Part shown: positions 36,412-45,145 of the stretch, piece after piece | Numbering within the stretch: the first letter of the stretch is position 1 | How the letters are laid out: every line of letters begins with the position of its first letter | Assembly: GCA_038210135.1 (NCBI GenBank) | Contig: JBBQWZ010000015.1 | Location: 44,331-108,330, forward strand | DNA length: 64,000 nt | Reading direction: 5' to 3' | Source: JBBQWZ01 sp038210135 | Lineage (GTDB): Bacteria; Acidobacteriota; Terriglobia; Bryobacterales; Bryobacteraceae | Position numbers and translations under genes: made by a program | The notes under the pieces: model-generated | Databases searched by the model: none | What the model saw: the letters and a program-made list of their open reading frames with translations, nothing else | Told to the model about the DNA's origin: nothing

Positions 36412-36558
36412 CTAGACAATACAGGACGAATGCTTGCAGTCGCAAGCGATTTCCACTTCATCGGATCCCGCGTCTTTGCAGTACGTGCTGCAGTACGTTT
36501 CGCCCTCCGGGGCACTGCATTGGCAGACGGGATGAGCGCACTTCTTGACATCGGACAT
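36412..36558 (-). CDS. Metallothionein-like cysteine-rich protein
   Basis: 48 residues from ATG 36558, with AAGGAG nine bases upstream. It has eight cysteines in CxxxxCxC, CxxxC, CxC and C patterns (KCAHPVCQC, TYCSTYC, ACDCKHSSC) plus two His, the layout of bacterial metallothioneins. Such proteins bind zinc, cadmium or copper as clusters in the cytoplasm. It is transcribed toward the bidirectional terminator. No metal-responsive regulator is adjacent. Confidence 0.85.
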   Translation of the reverse strand: MSDVKKCAHPVCQCSAPEGETYCSTYCKDAGSDEVEIACDCKHSSCIV

Positions 36559-36664
36559 GGGGTAAATCTCCTTACCGGATTTATAGCACGTCAAGGTCCG
36601 CCGCGATTACAACACTCAGATCGATCTTGCTGAATGCAGAAACCGCACTGCACGGCCGCATAAA

Positions 36665-38392
36665 CTATAACCGCGGAACAGGGGGCTTGCTGACCTTCCA
36701 GGTCTCCGCGCCGCGGACCTTCATTTTGCGGCGGAAAATTCGCTGGCCGTCGGAAACGTAGAGCCATTCGAGGTTGGGACCCGCGAAGTAGACACCGGTC
36801 AAACCGTTGCTCCCTGGAGGCAGGCTCAGAATCGCATTCACTCTGCCGGGCTGGTCGCAGACCTGCACGCCGGAAGCGGTCGCGACGTAAAGGTAGCCTT
36901 CCGTGTCGAACGTCATGCCGCCGGCATCGCTGCTGGTCGCATCGTCCGGTATATCGAGACGGTAGAATGGCTGCCCGTTCGAGAGCGAGCCGTCAGCCTG
37001 GATCTGGAAGGACCAAACCCAACGCGTATTCGGATCGTTGACGACCAGCAGGCTCTGGTCCGGCGACACGTGGACGCCGCGCGGCCAATTGATCTGATCG
37101 ACGACGACGCGCTGGTTGCCTTTCGTATCGATCATCGAAACGGTATGCTTCGGCGCCTCGGAGAAGTACACTTCGTTGCGCGCGGTAACCGCCAGGTGAT
37201 GCGACTGCACGCCCTCCGCAATCACGGTTTCCGCACCATCGGGTGCGAAAGCGACGATCTGTTTGCGGTCCTGCTGTCCGGCGTAGAGGCGGCCGTCCGG
37301 TCCGAACGCGATTCCATGGGCGCCGCCGCAGTTTGCTCTCCAGACGGTGATCCTGCCTGCCGCGTCGATCTTGTTGATGCGATCGCGGCTGTTGTCGGTG
37401 AAATACACGTTGCCGGCTTTGTCCACCGCGGAATCGGCGGTGAGGTGGTAACCCGCGCCCAGCAACTCCCAGTCGCTCGACGGATCGAGCAGCGTGTAGA
37501 AGCCGCGCGGATTGATCTTTGACGGCTTCGAAACCGGTTTGGGATAGTCTTTCCAGATCCACCGCAACGCATCCGGCAGAATGGCCGCGCCGTGCTTGGA
37601 GTTGTGCCCTTCGGTCCCGATCAGGAAGGTGCTCTCGTACCCGGCAAACCGGAGCGCGGCGTACATCTCCTGATTGCCGAGGAACCAACTGCCGGAGTAG
37701 ATGTCCTGGTCGTTGCTGCCGTCCTGCAGAAACACGCGGAGCGGCTTGGGTTCCGATTTCCGGATGCGCGACGACAATTCATCCGCGCCGCGCAGGTTGG
37801 TGTAACTACCGATGAAGCTGACCACGCGGCGAAACGCGTCGGGCCGGTTCCAGGCGGCGTTAAAGGCGGCGATGCCGCCGGAACTGGATCCGCTGAGTGC
37901 GCGATCGTCGGGCGATTTCGAGAGGTTGTACTTCTTCGCGACCTCAGGAAGAATTTCGTCGATCAGGAAGCGCGCATAGCGATCGGAGATTCCGTCGTAT
38001 TCGTAGCTGCGGTTGTAGCGGTTCTGCTGCGTATCCGGAGACGCGGCCGGCAGCACGCCGGGATTAATAAAGATGCCGATGGTCACTGGCATCTGGCCTT
38101 TATGAATCAGGTTGTCGAACACGACCGGCGTCCGCCACGATCCAGTTTCGGTGACCATGCCGCCGCCGTCCTGGAAAATCATGACGCAGGTTGGCTTCTC
38201 AGGTTTGTATTGCTCCGGCACGTAAAGCCAATAATCCCGCGTGGTCCCGGGATAGATTTTGCTGGTCCATGCGTATTTCGTGACGACGCCTTGCGGCACG
38301 CCGGCTTTACGCTGCGAGTCCGGGCCGAGCACGTAATCCTCCGCGCACAGTTGCACCGTCAATAGGAGTGCCAGCCGTAGGGGAAATGCCAT
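36665..38392 (-). CDS. Fusion of Fes-like esterase and SMP-30/gluconolactonase propeller
   Basis: 575 residues from ATG 38392, where the signal peptide FPLRLALLLTVQLCAE starts (the frame is open six codons more). The N-terminal half is an enterochelin-esterase/esterase D-like alpha/beta hydrolase, with the nucleophile elbow ALSGSSSGGIAAF and a C-terminal catalytic His probably in GTEGHNSKHGA. The C-terminal half is a SMP-30/gluconolactonase-like beta-propeller (GNVYFTDNSRDRINKID, GIAFGPDGRLYAGQ, NWPRGVHVSPDQSLLVVND). The two would act in sequence on ester-linked sugar acids or a siderophore. This fusion is the notable feature. Confidence 0.8.
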   Translation of the reverse strand: MAFPLRLALLLTVQLCAEDYVLGPDSQRKAGVPQGVVTKYAWTSKIYPGTTRDYWLYVPEQYKPEKPTCVMIFQDGGGMVTETGSWRTPVVFDNLIHKGQMPVTIGIFINPGVLPAASPDTQQNRYNRSYEYDGISDRYARFLIDEILPEVAKKYNLSKSPDDRALSGSSSGGIAAFNAAWNRPDAFRRVVSFIGSYTNLRGADELSSRIRKSEPKPLRVFLQDGSNDQDIYSGSWFLGNQEMYAALRFAGYESTFLIGTEGHNSKHGAAILPDALRWIWKDYPKPVSKPSKINPRGFYTLLDPSSDWELLGAGYHLTADSAVDKAGNVYFTDNSRDRINKIDAAGRITVWRANCGGAHGIAFGPDGRLYAGQQDRKQIVAFAPDGAETVIAEGVQSHHLAVTARNEVYFSEAPKHTVSMIDTKGNQRVVVDQINWPRGVHVSPDQSLLVVNDPNTRWVWSFQIQADGSLSNGQPFYRLDIPDDATSSDAGGMTFDTEGYLYVATASGVQVCDQPGRVNAILSLPPGSNGLTGVYFAGPNLEWLYVSDGQRIFRRKMKVRGAETWKVSKPPVPRL

Positions 38393-38492
38393 GCTGGCAT
38401 CATTCCACACTGCGAGCGTGCAGGAAAGTGATGGTGGCGCGTTCCGGACTGGAGGCGGTCCGCTAAGCCGCTGCGAAATCGCTCCGCGTTAC

Positions 38493-38591
38493 ATGACGGA
38501 GAGCATTTTGACCAACGAAGAAGAACACGCCAATGACATGCACGATTTGCTGGTCGTGCAGGAAGGCAAACCGATGTTGCCCAGGAATTAG
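38493..38591 (+). pseudogene. Ferritin-like (bacterioferritin-type) C-terminal remnant
   Basis: A 32-codon frame in the intergenic space reads MTESILTNEEEHANDMHDLL and ends in EGKPMLPRN. The ILxxEEEHANDMxDLL pattern matches the last helix of ferritin-like proteins, where Glu and His bind iron. The four-helix bundle in front is missing, and the upstream part of the frame (LSRCEIAPRY) has only a faint resemblance to helix C/D. It is probably a decayed fragment. A chance match is possible but the pattern is long. Confidence 0.45.
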
Positions 38592-38633
38592 GCTGATGGC
38601 CACTTCGTTCGCGGTTCTGGGCTGAGTCAGAAT

Positions 38634-38653
38634 CCCCGCCCTGACGGGCGGGG
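38634..38653. terminator. GC-rich hairpin before the M28 peptidase
   Basis: An 8-bp perfect stem (CCCCGCCC with GGGCGGGG) has the loop TGAC. There is no T-tract. It resembles the hairpin at 24095-24119 and lies 42 bases beyond the stop of the minus-strand M28 gene, so it probably ends that transcript. Confidence 0.55.
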
Positions 38654-38694
38654 CTATAGGGCTGGTCGCGTTGATGACGCTCAGGGGTCTGGAG

Positions 38695-40380
38695 TTACTT
38701 CGCAGGAGCGGCGGTGATGGAACCGGTCGTCGCCGGAGCGGCGGCTGGCGGCGGTCCGTCGAAGTTGCGATCCGGGGTCGGTTTCGGCAGCGGCTTGCGC
38801 GGCAGTTTCTCATCCCGGTTGGCGGTGTTGTAGACGAAGGACGCGACGATCGCGGAGATCTGCATCATGTCGCCCTTCTGGATGCGGTCGTACACGTCCA
38901 TGTTCGAGTGGTGCGTGCGCTGGTTGTATTCGACTTCATCCTGAATGAACTGGAAGCCGGGCAGGCCGATTCCGTCGAAGGACTGGTGATCGGTGCCGCC
39001 GGTGTCGCGGATGGTGGTGGTGGTCGCTCCGAGATCTTTGAAGGGCGCGAGCCAGGCTTCGAAGATCGGCTGGACCATATCGTTGCCCTGCAAGTAAATT
39101 CCGCGAATCTTGCCGGTGCCGTTGTCGATATTGAAATAGCCAGCGAATTTTTCGTGCTGTTCGGTGGTCTTCATCGTCCGGCTGTCGGCGAAGTGCTCGC
39201 GAACATACGCGCGCGAACCGAGCAGACCTTCCTCTTCCCCGCCCCAGAGCCCGATCCGCACAGTCCGGTCGAGCTTGAAGCCCGACTCTTTGAGGATGCG
39301 CATCACTTCGAGCATCACCGACGAGCCGGCGGCGTTATCGGTGGCGCCGGTGCCGCCGTGCCAGGAATCGAGGTGCGCGCCGATCATCACGATTTCATCT
39401 TTGTGCTTGCCGGTGCCGGGGATTTCGCCGATCACGTTAAACGAATCCGCGGCGTCGGTGAATTCGGCTTTCACATTGAATTCGAGCTTCACCGGAACCT
39501 TGTGGTTGATGAGGCGGACGATGCGGTTGTAATGTTCCGGAGTCAGCGCGATGGTGCAGGGGACGACCGCGTCCTTCGCTTCGCGTCCACCGCCGCCCGA
39601 GCCGAACACGGTGCCACCGGTCGAATTGCCCGAGCCGGGTTGAAGGATGACGGCCGGACCTTCTTCGGCCAGGAACTTCTGCAGCTTGGCACGGAAGGCG
39701 CGGAGGCTCATGAAGGCGGCCATGGGATCACCAGGCGCTCCGGCGCGTGCGGGACCTCCACCGGCTGGAGGCGGTCCGCCGCCGCGAGGTCCACGGGCGA
39801 GGCCAGGATCCGGAGCCATGGCTTCATTCGCGAGTTCTGCTTCGGTCCAACGCTTGGCCGGGGCGGCCATGATCATGGCCTGATCCTTCGCCGCGTCGGT
39901 CATGATGATCTTGTCCTTCAGCTTGCCTTTCCACTTGGCGAGGTCGGCATCGTTGGCGAGCGTGGCGAGGATGGGCTCGCCCGAGACGGTGCCGTTGGTG
40001 CCGGCGGTCCACGCCAGCGGGAAGCCGATCAACGGAGAGTACGACGGCTCGATCATGTGGCCTTCGTAGTGGGTGAAGTTCCAGCCCTTGCCGAACGGAC
40101 CCCACTTCTCTTCCTTCACATTCGTCAGGCCGAATTCCTGCATGCGCTTGACGGCCCAGTCGCCGGCCTTCTTGTAGCCGGGCGAACCGGCGAGGCGATG
40201 TCCGTTGGCGTCGGTGAGCCAGAACATCGTCTCCATCACCTTCGAATTCTGGAAGGCTTCGTACTTGATCTTGTGGATGACGGCGAGGTCGACTTTTTCT
40301 TCGCCGGTCTTTTGTTGAGAAAAGACGGGCATCGCGAGCATGGAAGCCAGCGATAGCGCGGTGATCTTTTGCAAATTCAT
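38695..40380 (-). CDS. M28-family zinc aminopeptidase (copy A)
   Basis: 561 residues with a signal peptide (LSLASMLAMPVFSQ). Family residues are in order: His and Asp of HLDSWHGGTGATDNAAG, Glu-Glu of GGEEEGLLGS, an Asp in FNIDNGTG, and His in GGTDHQSFDG. The family removes N-terminal amino acids with two zinc ions and often carries a protease-associated domain before the core. A Pro/Gly-rich insert (about 198-218) breaks the middle. It is a paralogue of the next gene and they share segments such as GHMIEPxYSPLIGFPxAWT. Probably periplasmic. Confidence 0.88.
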   Translation of the reverse strand: MNLQKITALSLASMLAMPVFSQQKTGEEKVDLAVIHKIKYEAFQNSKVMETMFWLTDANGHRLAGSPGYKKAGDWAVKRMQEFGLTNVKEEKWGPFGKGWNFTHYEGHMIEPSYSPLIGFPLAWTAGTNGTVSGEPILATLANDADLAKWKGKLKDKIIMTDAAKDQAMIMAAPAKRWTEAELANEAMAPDPGLARGPRGGGPPPAGGGPARAGAPGDPMAAFMSLRAFRAKLQKFLAEEGPAVILQPGSGNSTGGTVFGSGGGGREAKDAVVPCTIALTPEHYNRIVRLINHKVPVKLEFNVKAEFTDAADSFNVIGEIPGTGKHKDEIVMIGAHLDSWHGGTGATDNAAGSSVMLEVMRILKESGFKLDRTVRIGLWGGEEEGLLGSRAYVREHFADSRTMKTTEQHEKFAGYFNIDNGTGKIRGIYLQGNDMVQPIFEAWLAPFKDLGATTTTIRDTGGTDHQSFDGIGLPGFQFIQDEVEYNQRTHHSNMDVYDRIQKGDMMQISAIVASFVYNTANRDEKLPRKPLPKPTPDRNFDGPPPAAAPATTGSITAAPAK

Positions 40381-40437
40381 AAGGGGGTTTGACCTTTCTA
40401 TGGCGCAGCGAATGGCGATTCCGTTACCGGACCGCGA

Positions 40438-42021
40438 TTATTCCGCGCGCCAGGGCTTGGGAGCCGGGATCTCCTTGCGCGGAATCATCTGATCGCGCAT
40501 GGCCGCGTGATAGGCGAAAACCGCCATAATCACGGCCGATTGCATGACATCGCCCTTCTGGACGCGGTCGTAAGTATCCATGTTTGAGTGATGGGTGCGG
40601 GACTGGTATTCCATCGGCTCCTGGAGGAAACCGAAGCCAGGCAGGCCGGCGTAATCGAAGGTGGTGTGATCGGTGCCGCCGGGGGCGGTGAGGGGGGCGG
40701 AGGAGGCTCCGAGCACGACCTGGAAGCCGAGATCGCGAAGCGGTTTCGCCCAGGCCTTGAAGATAGGCAGCACTTCGTCGTTGCCGCCCACCGAAATTCC
40801 GCGGAATTTGCCGGTGCCGGTGTCGCTGTTGAAGTAGACGTCGAGCTTCGAGAATTCCGGCTTCAGCTTCATGTCGGCGCGATCGGCGTAATGCTTCTTC
40901 ACGTAATCGATGGAGCCGAGCAGCCCTTCCTCTTCGCCGCCCCAGAGTCCGATGCGGATGGTCCGCTTAAACGGCACGTTGAGCGATTTGAGAATGCGCA
41001 TGGCTTCCATCGCGACGGAGGTTCCGGTGGCGTTGTCGGTGGCTCCCGTGCCGCCGTGCCAGCTATCGAAGTGGCCGCCGATCATCACGATTTCGTCCCT
41101 CTTCGAAGTGCCGGTGATCTCGCCGATGATGTTGAAGCTGTCTTCAGGCGCGGTGATTTCGGTTTGGATGTCGAAGGCGAGCTTGACCGGGATCTTGTGC
41201 TCGATCAGGCGGAGGATGCGGTCGTAATGTTCGGGCGTGAGGGCGACGGTCGGGGGCGGAATTGCGGTTCCGGCTTTATAGGACGCGGCCTGGGCGGCGA
41301 ACACTGTTCCGCCATCGCCGTTGTAGCCGGCCTGCAAAGAGACGGCGACGCCCTCGTCTTTCAGGAACTGGTTCAGCTTGGTGCGGAAACGGGTGGCGGC
41401 GGCGCGGGCTTCGGGCGTGGGAGGAGGCGCTCCGCCGGCGGTGGAGGCATCGGGGCGTCCGCCGCGGCCGGTAGGATCTCCGGCGGCGCGATCTTCGAGG
41501 TCCTTGTCAGAGAGGCGGCGTCCAAGGGGAGCGGTCTGCGGAAGGACGTTCTTCGCATCCTGCGTCAGGACCATCTTGCCTTTCAGCTTGCCGCGGAACT
41601 TGTCGAAATCGGCTTCCGCGCGGATGGGCGCGAAGACCGCCTCGCCCTCGATCATGCCATTGGTTCCGGGGGTCCAGGCCATGGGAAATCCGATGAGGGG
41701 CGAATAGGCGGGTTCAATCATGTGGCCGCTGAAACGCTTCCAGTTCCAGCTGGTGCCGAAGGGAAACGCTTCGGTATGTACGTTCTGGAGCCCGTATTCC
41801 TTGAGCTTGGCGATGGCCCATTCGGCGGCGTCGCGGTAGCCCTTCGAATTGGTGACACGAGGTCCTTTGGCGTCGGTAAGCCAGAACAGGGTTTCCATGA
41901 TCTGGGAATTCTGGAAGCCTTCGGCCTTGATGCGATGAATGGCGTTGAGGTCGGCCATTTCCTGGGCGGAAAGCAGAGTGAGCGACAACAGGAGCGCGAC
42001 AAACGCGCGGAGGCAAATCAT
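40438..42021 (-). CDS. M28-family zinc aminopeptidase (copy B)
   Basis: 527 residues from ATG 42021, where the signal peptide CLRAFVALLLSLTLLSAQ begins; the open frame adds 43 residues of non-coding character. Zinc and catalytic residues are as in copy A: HFDSWHGGTGATDNATG, GGEEEGLLGS, FNSDTGTG and GGTDHTTFDYAG. The two copies look like a tandem duplication and are transcribed the same way, with B upstream. The gap of 57 bases allows one transcript. Together with M20 and M48 genes they suggest peptide scavenging. Confidence 0.88.
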   Translation of the reverse strand: MICLRAFVALLLSLTLLSAQEMADLNAIHRIKAEGFQNSQIMETLFWLTDAKGPRVTNSKGYRDAAEWAIAKLKEYGLQNVHTEAFPFGTSWNWKRFSGHMIEPAYSPLIGFPMAWTPGTNGMIEGEAVFAPIRAEADFDKFRGKLKGKMVLTQDAKNVLPQTAPLGRRLSDKDLEDRAAGDPTGRGGRPDASTAGGAPPPTPEARAAATRFRTKLNQFLKDEGVAVSLQAGYNGDGGTVFAAQAASYKAGTAIPPPTVALTPEHYDRILRLIEHKIPVKLAFDIQTEITAPEDSFNIIGEITGTSKRDEIVMIGGHFDSWHGGTGATDNATGTSVAMEAMRILKSLNVPFKRTIRIGLWGGEEEGLLGSIDYVKKHYADRADMKLKPEFSKLDVYFNSDTGTGKFRGISVGGNDEVLPIFKAWAKPLRDLGFQVVLGASSAPLTAPGGTDHTTFDYAGLPGFGFLQEPMEYQSRTHHSNMDTYDRVQKGDVMQSAVIMAVFAYHAAMRDQMIPRKEIPAPKPWRAE

Positions 42022-42251
42022 AGCAAGCGAGGATAGCAAGTCAAGCGCAAGTTCACAACGGGCGTAGCCGGATTGCGTCGCATTGGCGGACGGTGCCGCG
42101 TGCTGACGCGCGCGGTTCTTAGCAAAGACTATGAAGATCTCGTAACCCATTTCGACTGGGATGCGTTTAATCCTTCAGACTCGGTCGCGAAGCCAGGAGT
42201 GTTTTTGCTCGCAACTCAGGCGGCCGCCAGCCGGGTATATACTCGGGTGTA

Positions 42252-42268
42252 GCGGAGGGAACCCTCCG
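42252..42268 (+). promoter_or_regulatory. Hairpin in the leader of the M48 gene
   Basis: CGGAGGG-AA-CCCTCCG-type palindrome just before the ribosome site GGGAGA of the M48 gene. It could sequester the ribosome site or act as a small operator. The stem is perfect but short. Confidence 0.35.
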
Positions 42269-42278
42269 GGAGAAACAC

Positions 42279-43262
42279 ATGCGCCGGACTCTCACAATCA
42301 CGTTTGCCCTGGCCCTCCCGCTCGCGTTATTCGCGGCGGGCAAAGACAAGAAAAAAGATCCTGATGAGATCGGGAATCGCGATGTCGGCAAGGGGATGAA
42401 TTTCTATTCCCTTGAAAAAGAGATCGCGCTGGGCAAACAGTTGGCGCAGGACGTGGAGCGTCAGGCCAAGATCATCGAGGACCCGATCATCGCGGAGTAC
42501 GTGAACCGCATCGGGCAGAACCTAGTCCGCAATTCGGACGCCAAGGTCCCCTTCACGATCAAGGTGATCGATTCTGAAGACGTCAATGCGTTCGCGCTGC
42601 CGGGCGGTTTCTTCTTTGTGAATTCGGGCCTGATCATGAAGGCCGAAAACGAAGCGGAACTGGCCGGTGTGATGGCGCACGAGATCGCGCACGTCGCCGC
42701 TCGCCACGGTACGCGTCAAGCGACCCGCGGTCAGGTGGTCAACCTGGCGTCGATTCCGCTGATCTTCGTGGGCGGCTGGACCGGCTACGGAATCCGCCAG
42801 GCGGCACAGGTTCTGATTCCGGTGGGCTTCCTGACGTTCTCGCGCGGCTTTGAATCCGAAGCCGACATGCTGGGCTTACAGTATCTTTATAAGTCGGGCT
42901 ACGATCCGGTCGCGTTCGTGGACTTCTTCGAGAAGCTGCAATCGCTCGAGAAGAAGAAGCCGGGCACGATGAACAAGGTTTTCTCGACGCATCCGTTGAC
43001 CGAAGATCGCATTTCGGCGGCGCAGAAGAACATCCAGGAATTGCTGGTGGCGAAGCCGGAATACGTTGTGACGACCTCCGAATTCAACGACGTCAAGGGT
43101 CGGCTGCTGGCTCTGCACAATCGCCGCAAGCCGGACGCCAAGGATGACAACAAGCCGCGCCTGCGCAAGGCTCCAGGTGCCGGTCCGTCCGACGGCGACA
43201 GCAAGGATAAGACGACCACTGACGATGATCGTCCGACCCTGAAGCGCCGTCCTTCGAACTAA
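42279..43262 (+). CDS. M48-family zinc metallopeptidase (BepA/LoiP-like)
   Basis: 327 residues. Signal peptide (LTITFALALPLALFAAG), then a core with HEIAHVAARHG as the zinc site and a downstream Glu in GFESEADMLGLQY as third ligand. The segment FALPGGFFFVNSGLI is the usual substrate-binding part. This fits periplasmic M48 proteases such as BepA or LoiP, which check outer-membrane protein assembly; in the presence of three large barrel receptors that role is plausible. The C-terminal tail is charged and Lys/Asp-rich with no TPR visible. A terminator follows at 43291. Confidence 0.87.
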   Translation: MRRTLTITFALALPLALFAAGKDKKKDPDEIGNRDVGKGMNFYSLEKEIALGKQLAQDVERQAKIIEDPIIAEYVNRIGQNLVRNSDAKVPFTIKVIDSEDVNAFALPGGFFFVNSGLIMKAENEAELAGVMAHEIAHVAARHGTRQATRGQVVNLASIPLIFVGGWTGYGIRQAAQVLIPVGFLTFSRGFESEADMLGLQYLYKSGYDPVAFVDFFEKLQSLEKKKPGTMNKVFSTHPLTEDRISAAQKNIQELLVAKPEYVVTTSEFNDVKGRLLALHNRRKPDAKDDNKPRLRKAPGAGPSDGDSKDKTTTDDDRPTLKRRPSN

Positions 43263-43290
43263 TCTGCTTTTACAGTTCGCTCATCCGAAG

Positions 43291-43316
43291 CGCCTGTGGG
43301 AAACCGCGGGCGTTTT
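43291..43316 (+). terminator. Terminator of the M48 gene
   Basis: A 9-bp stem with some G-T pairs (CGCCTGTGG with CCGCGGGCG) around a GAAA tetraloop is followed by TTTT. It lies 28 bases after the stop. Confidence 0.65.
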
Positions 43317-43461
43317 CGCGTTCAGGCATTTTGTTTCAAGAAATTTCCACATCGGCAAATTCACGTAACTCTAAAGCTGTGAATATTTTGCGGGCGCGTC
43401 AAGCCTAGTACTACTGAAACTGTACCTATCATTTTGCGCCCAATCCGGCTACATTAGACAT

Positions 43462-43710
43462 ATGGCACGCGGATGGGAAAGCAAAGATGTAGAATCGCAG
43501 CTTGAGCTGAAGCAGGCCGACCGGGCATCTGAAAAGATCCGGCTGGCGGCCGACGCTGAGTTGCGCGACAAGGATCAGAAACGTTCAAGTATCGAGCTAC
43601 AGAAGCAGCGCGTACAGAATGACCTGCAGACAGCATGTAATCCAAGGTACCGGGCCCAGTTGGAGGAAGCTCTGCGATTCCTCGATGGGCAATTGACGGC
43701 AATCGTCTAG
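43462..43710 (+). CDS. Small coiled-coil protein of unknown function
   Basis: 82 residues, starting MARGWESKDVESQLELKQAD. The sequence is highly charged and helical throughout, with no hydrophobic segment and one Cys. It probably forms a coiled coil. The same region read on the minus strand gives a frame of equal length, but that one is Pro/Arg-rich and less protein-like. No ribosome site is obvious. It converges on the methyltransferase gene. Family not recognised. Confidence 0.55.
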   Translation: MARGWESKDVESQLELKQADRASEKIRLAADAELRDKDQKRSSIELQKQRVQNDLQTACNPRYRAQLEEALRFLDGQLTAIV

Positions 43711-43775
43711 GTACCTTATCGAAGTGGGATTCGCGACGCCGGGAGATTTGTCACCCGGCGTCCGGATTCTTCTAT

Positions 43776-44798
43776 TTATCGAACGAATCGCGAGGCTTCG
43801 AGCACCGACGCCAAATCACCCTGGATCGCGACCCTCCGCTCGAAGTGAAGCCCCGCCTGCTCGATTAACCCTACCCACTCGGATTCTGTTCTCTCTTTCC
43901 CGCCGGTGACCGCCAGCATATTCAGGTCGCTCATCAGGCATTTTTCGAGTGCCGGGTCGACTTGATTCACCTCCGCCGGTAATACGAATTCGACGATCAG
44001 GACGCGACCCTTTTCCGGCAGGTTTGCCGCGCAGTTCTTCAGGATCTGAACTGCTTTCTCGTCGCCGTAGCCATGCAGCACGTGTTTGAGGATATAAGCG
44101 TCCGCGCCTGCCGGAATGGATTCGAGGAGATCCGCCGCAATCAGGCGGCAGCGGCCGCTTAACCCTGCTTTCTCGATCAGCGGAGCCGCGGACTCGATCG
44201 AGGCTTGCCGATCCACGAGCATACCGGTCCGTTCGGGCTGCTGGTTCAAAATCGCGACGAGGAGTGAGCCTCCTCCACCTCCCAAATCGGCGACGACCCC
44301 GGAGCCCTTGAGGTCTAAGCCTGCGGCGACCGCATCATACCGGGCGGGAGGCGCAGTTCCCATCACGGCGCGAAACACGGCGCCGGCATCCGGATCCGTA
44401 GACCAACGCGAAGTCACGCCAGCGCGCGCCATCACGTCGGAGGCTCTGTCACCCGTTCGCACGCAGTCTGTAAGGTGCGACCAGTTGTCCGCGAGCAAGT
44501 CCGCCCAGAAAATCACAGCCGGCCAGGCGGAGTCGGCGACGTCTCGTCGAAGAGTTTGCCCCATCGATGTCAGCGCGAAAGTGCCGGGGTTACTCTCCGT
44601 CACGATGCCGATGCTGGCCATGGCACGGAGCAAGCGATGAAGCGATGCTGGATGGGCCGCGCAGGTTTCTGCCAGATTCGCCACCGTCTGTTCGCCAGCG
44701 GCAAGCGCATCCGCGATGCGTAGTCTGGCGGCCGCGCAAACAATCCGGCTCCGCGAGTAGGCCATCGCCATATCGACGAGTGGTTGAGATTCGGACAC
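43776..44798 (-). CDS. SAM-dependent O-methyltransferase
   Basis: 340 residues from GTG 44798, preferred over the ATG at 44840 because GGAGA lies ten bases upstream and because the length fits the family. The N-terminal half is a winged-helix dimerisation domain (AMAYSRSRIVCAAARLRIADAL), the C-terminal half a Rossmann methyltransferase with VVADLGGGGGSLLVAIL and LVDRQASIE, and LKHVLHGYGDEKAVQIL near the catalytic His. This is the plant-COMT/acetylserotonin-type class that methylates phenolic hydroxyls with a His base. No secondary-metabolite cluster is nearby. Substrate unknown. Confidence 0.82.
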   Translation of the reverse strand: MSESQPLVDMAMAYSRSRIVCAAARLRIADALAAGEQTVANLAETCAAHPASLHRLLRAMASIGIVTESNPGTFALTSMGQTLRRDVADSAWPAVIFWADLLADNWSHLTDCVRTGDRASDVMARAGVTSRWSTDPDAGAVFRAVMGTAPPARYDAVAAGLDLKGSGVVADLGGGGGSLLVAILNQQPERTGMLVDRQASIESAAPLIEKAGLSGRCRLIAADLLESIPAGADAYILKHVLHGYGDEKAVQILKNCAANLPEKGRVLIVEFVLPAEVNQVDPALEKCLMSDLNMLAVTGGKERTESEWVGLIEQAGLHFERRVAIQGDLASVLEASRFVR

Positions 44799-44920
44799 CT
44801 CGTTATTATCTCCGGCACTGGCGAAAAACGCGACGATCATAAATCGAAACACCCAAATGCGATGCGGCGAGGGCAACCGCAACTGCGTTCCTGCGGACTT
44901 CGCGTTTTGCACGAATGGGC

Positions 44921-45127
44921 TTAATAGTAGTCGGCGCAGCTCATATAGTAGCCGCACTGTTCACAGAATAGTTTGCACTTCCGTTCGCTCAGGCGTTTGC
45001 TGCACACCGGGCAGTAGAGCATCGGTTCGTCTTCCTTCGCACGCGTCGAAGGATCTTCCGCGGATGCCGAACTATTTTGCCGGTTGGCGATTTCCGGCGA
45101 TACCTTGAGCGAGTCGTCCACGTCCAC
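44921..45127 (-). CDS. Small zinc-ribbon protein
   Basis: Up to 68 residues from a GTG at 45127; an ATG in the middle would leave only 33. The C-terminal part MLYCPVCSKRLSERKCKLFC ends with EQCGYYMSCADYY and has CPVC...CxxxCxxC spacing typical of a zinc ribbon. The N-terminal half is polar and may not be translated, because the shared TATAAT box lies at its start. It is divergent from gamma-glutamyltransferase. Partner and role are unknown. Confidence 0.55.
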   Translation of the reverse strand: MDVDDSLKVSPEIANRQNSSASAEDPSTRAKEDEPMLYCPVCSKRLSERKCKLFCEQCGYYMSCADYY

Positions 45128-45135
45128 ATTATAAT
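45128..45135. promoter_or_regulatory. Palindromic -10 box serving both strands
   Basis: CATTATAATG (45127-45136 region) is a perfect palindrome that gives TATAAT on both strands (45130-45135 on plus, 45128-45133 on minus). The plus-strand -35 candidate TTGAGC (45105-45110) has a 19-base spacer, slightly long. The ATG at 45146 is only 11 bases after the -10, so the ggt message may be leaderless. Confidence 0.5.
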
Positions 45136-45145
45136 GACGGTCATC

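Noticed and set aside
43454..43702. Minus-strand 82-codon frame opposite the coiled-coil protein
   Set aside because: Composition is Pro/Arg/Ala-rich and the plus-strand frame looks like a regular charged helical protein.
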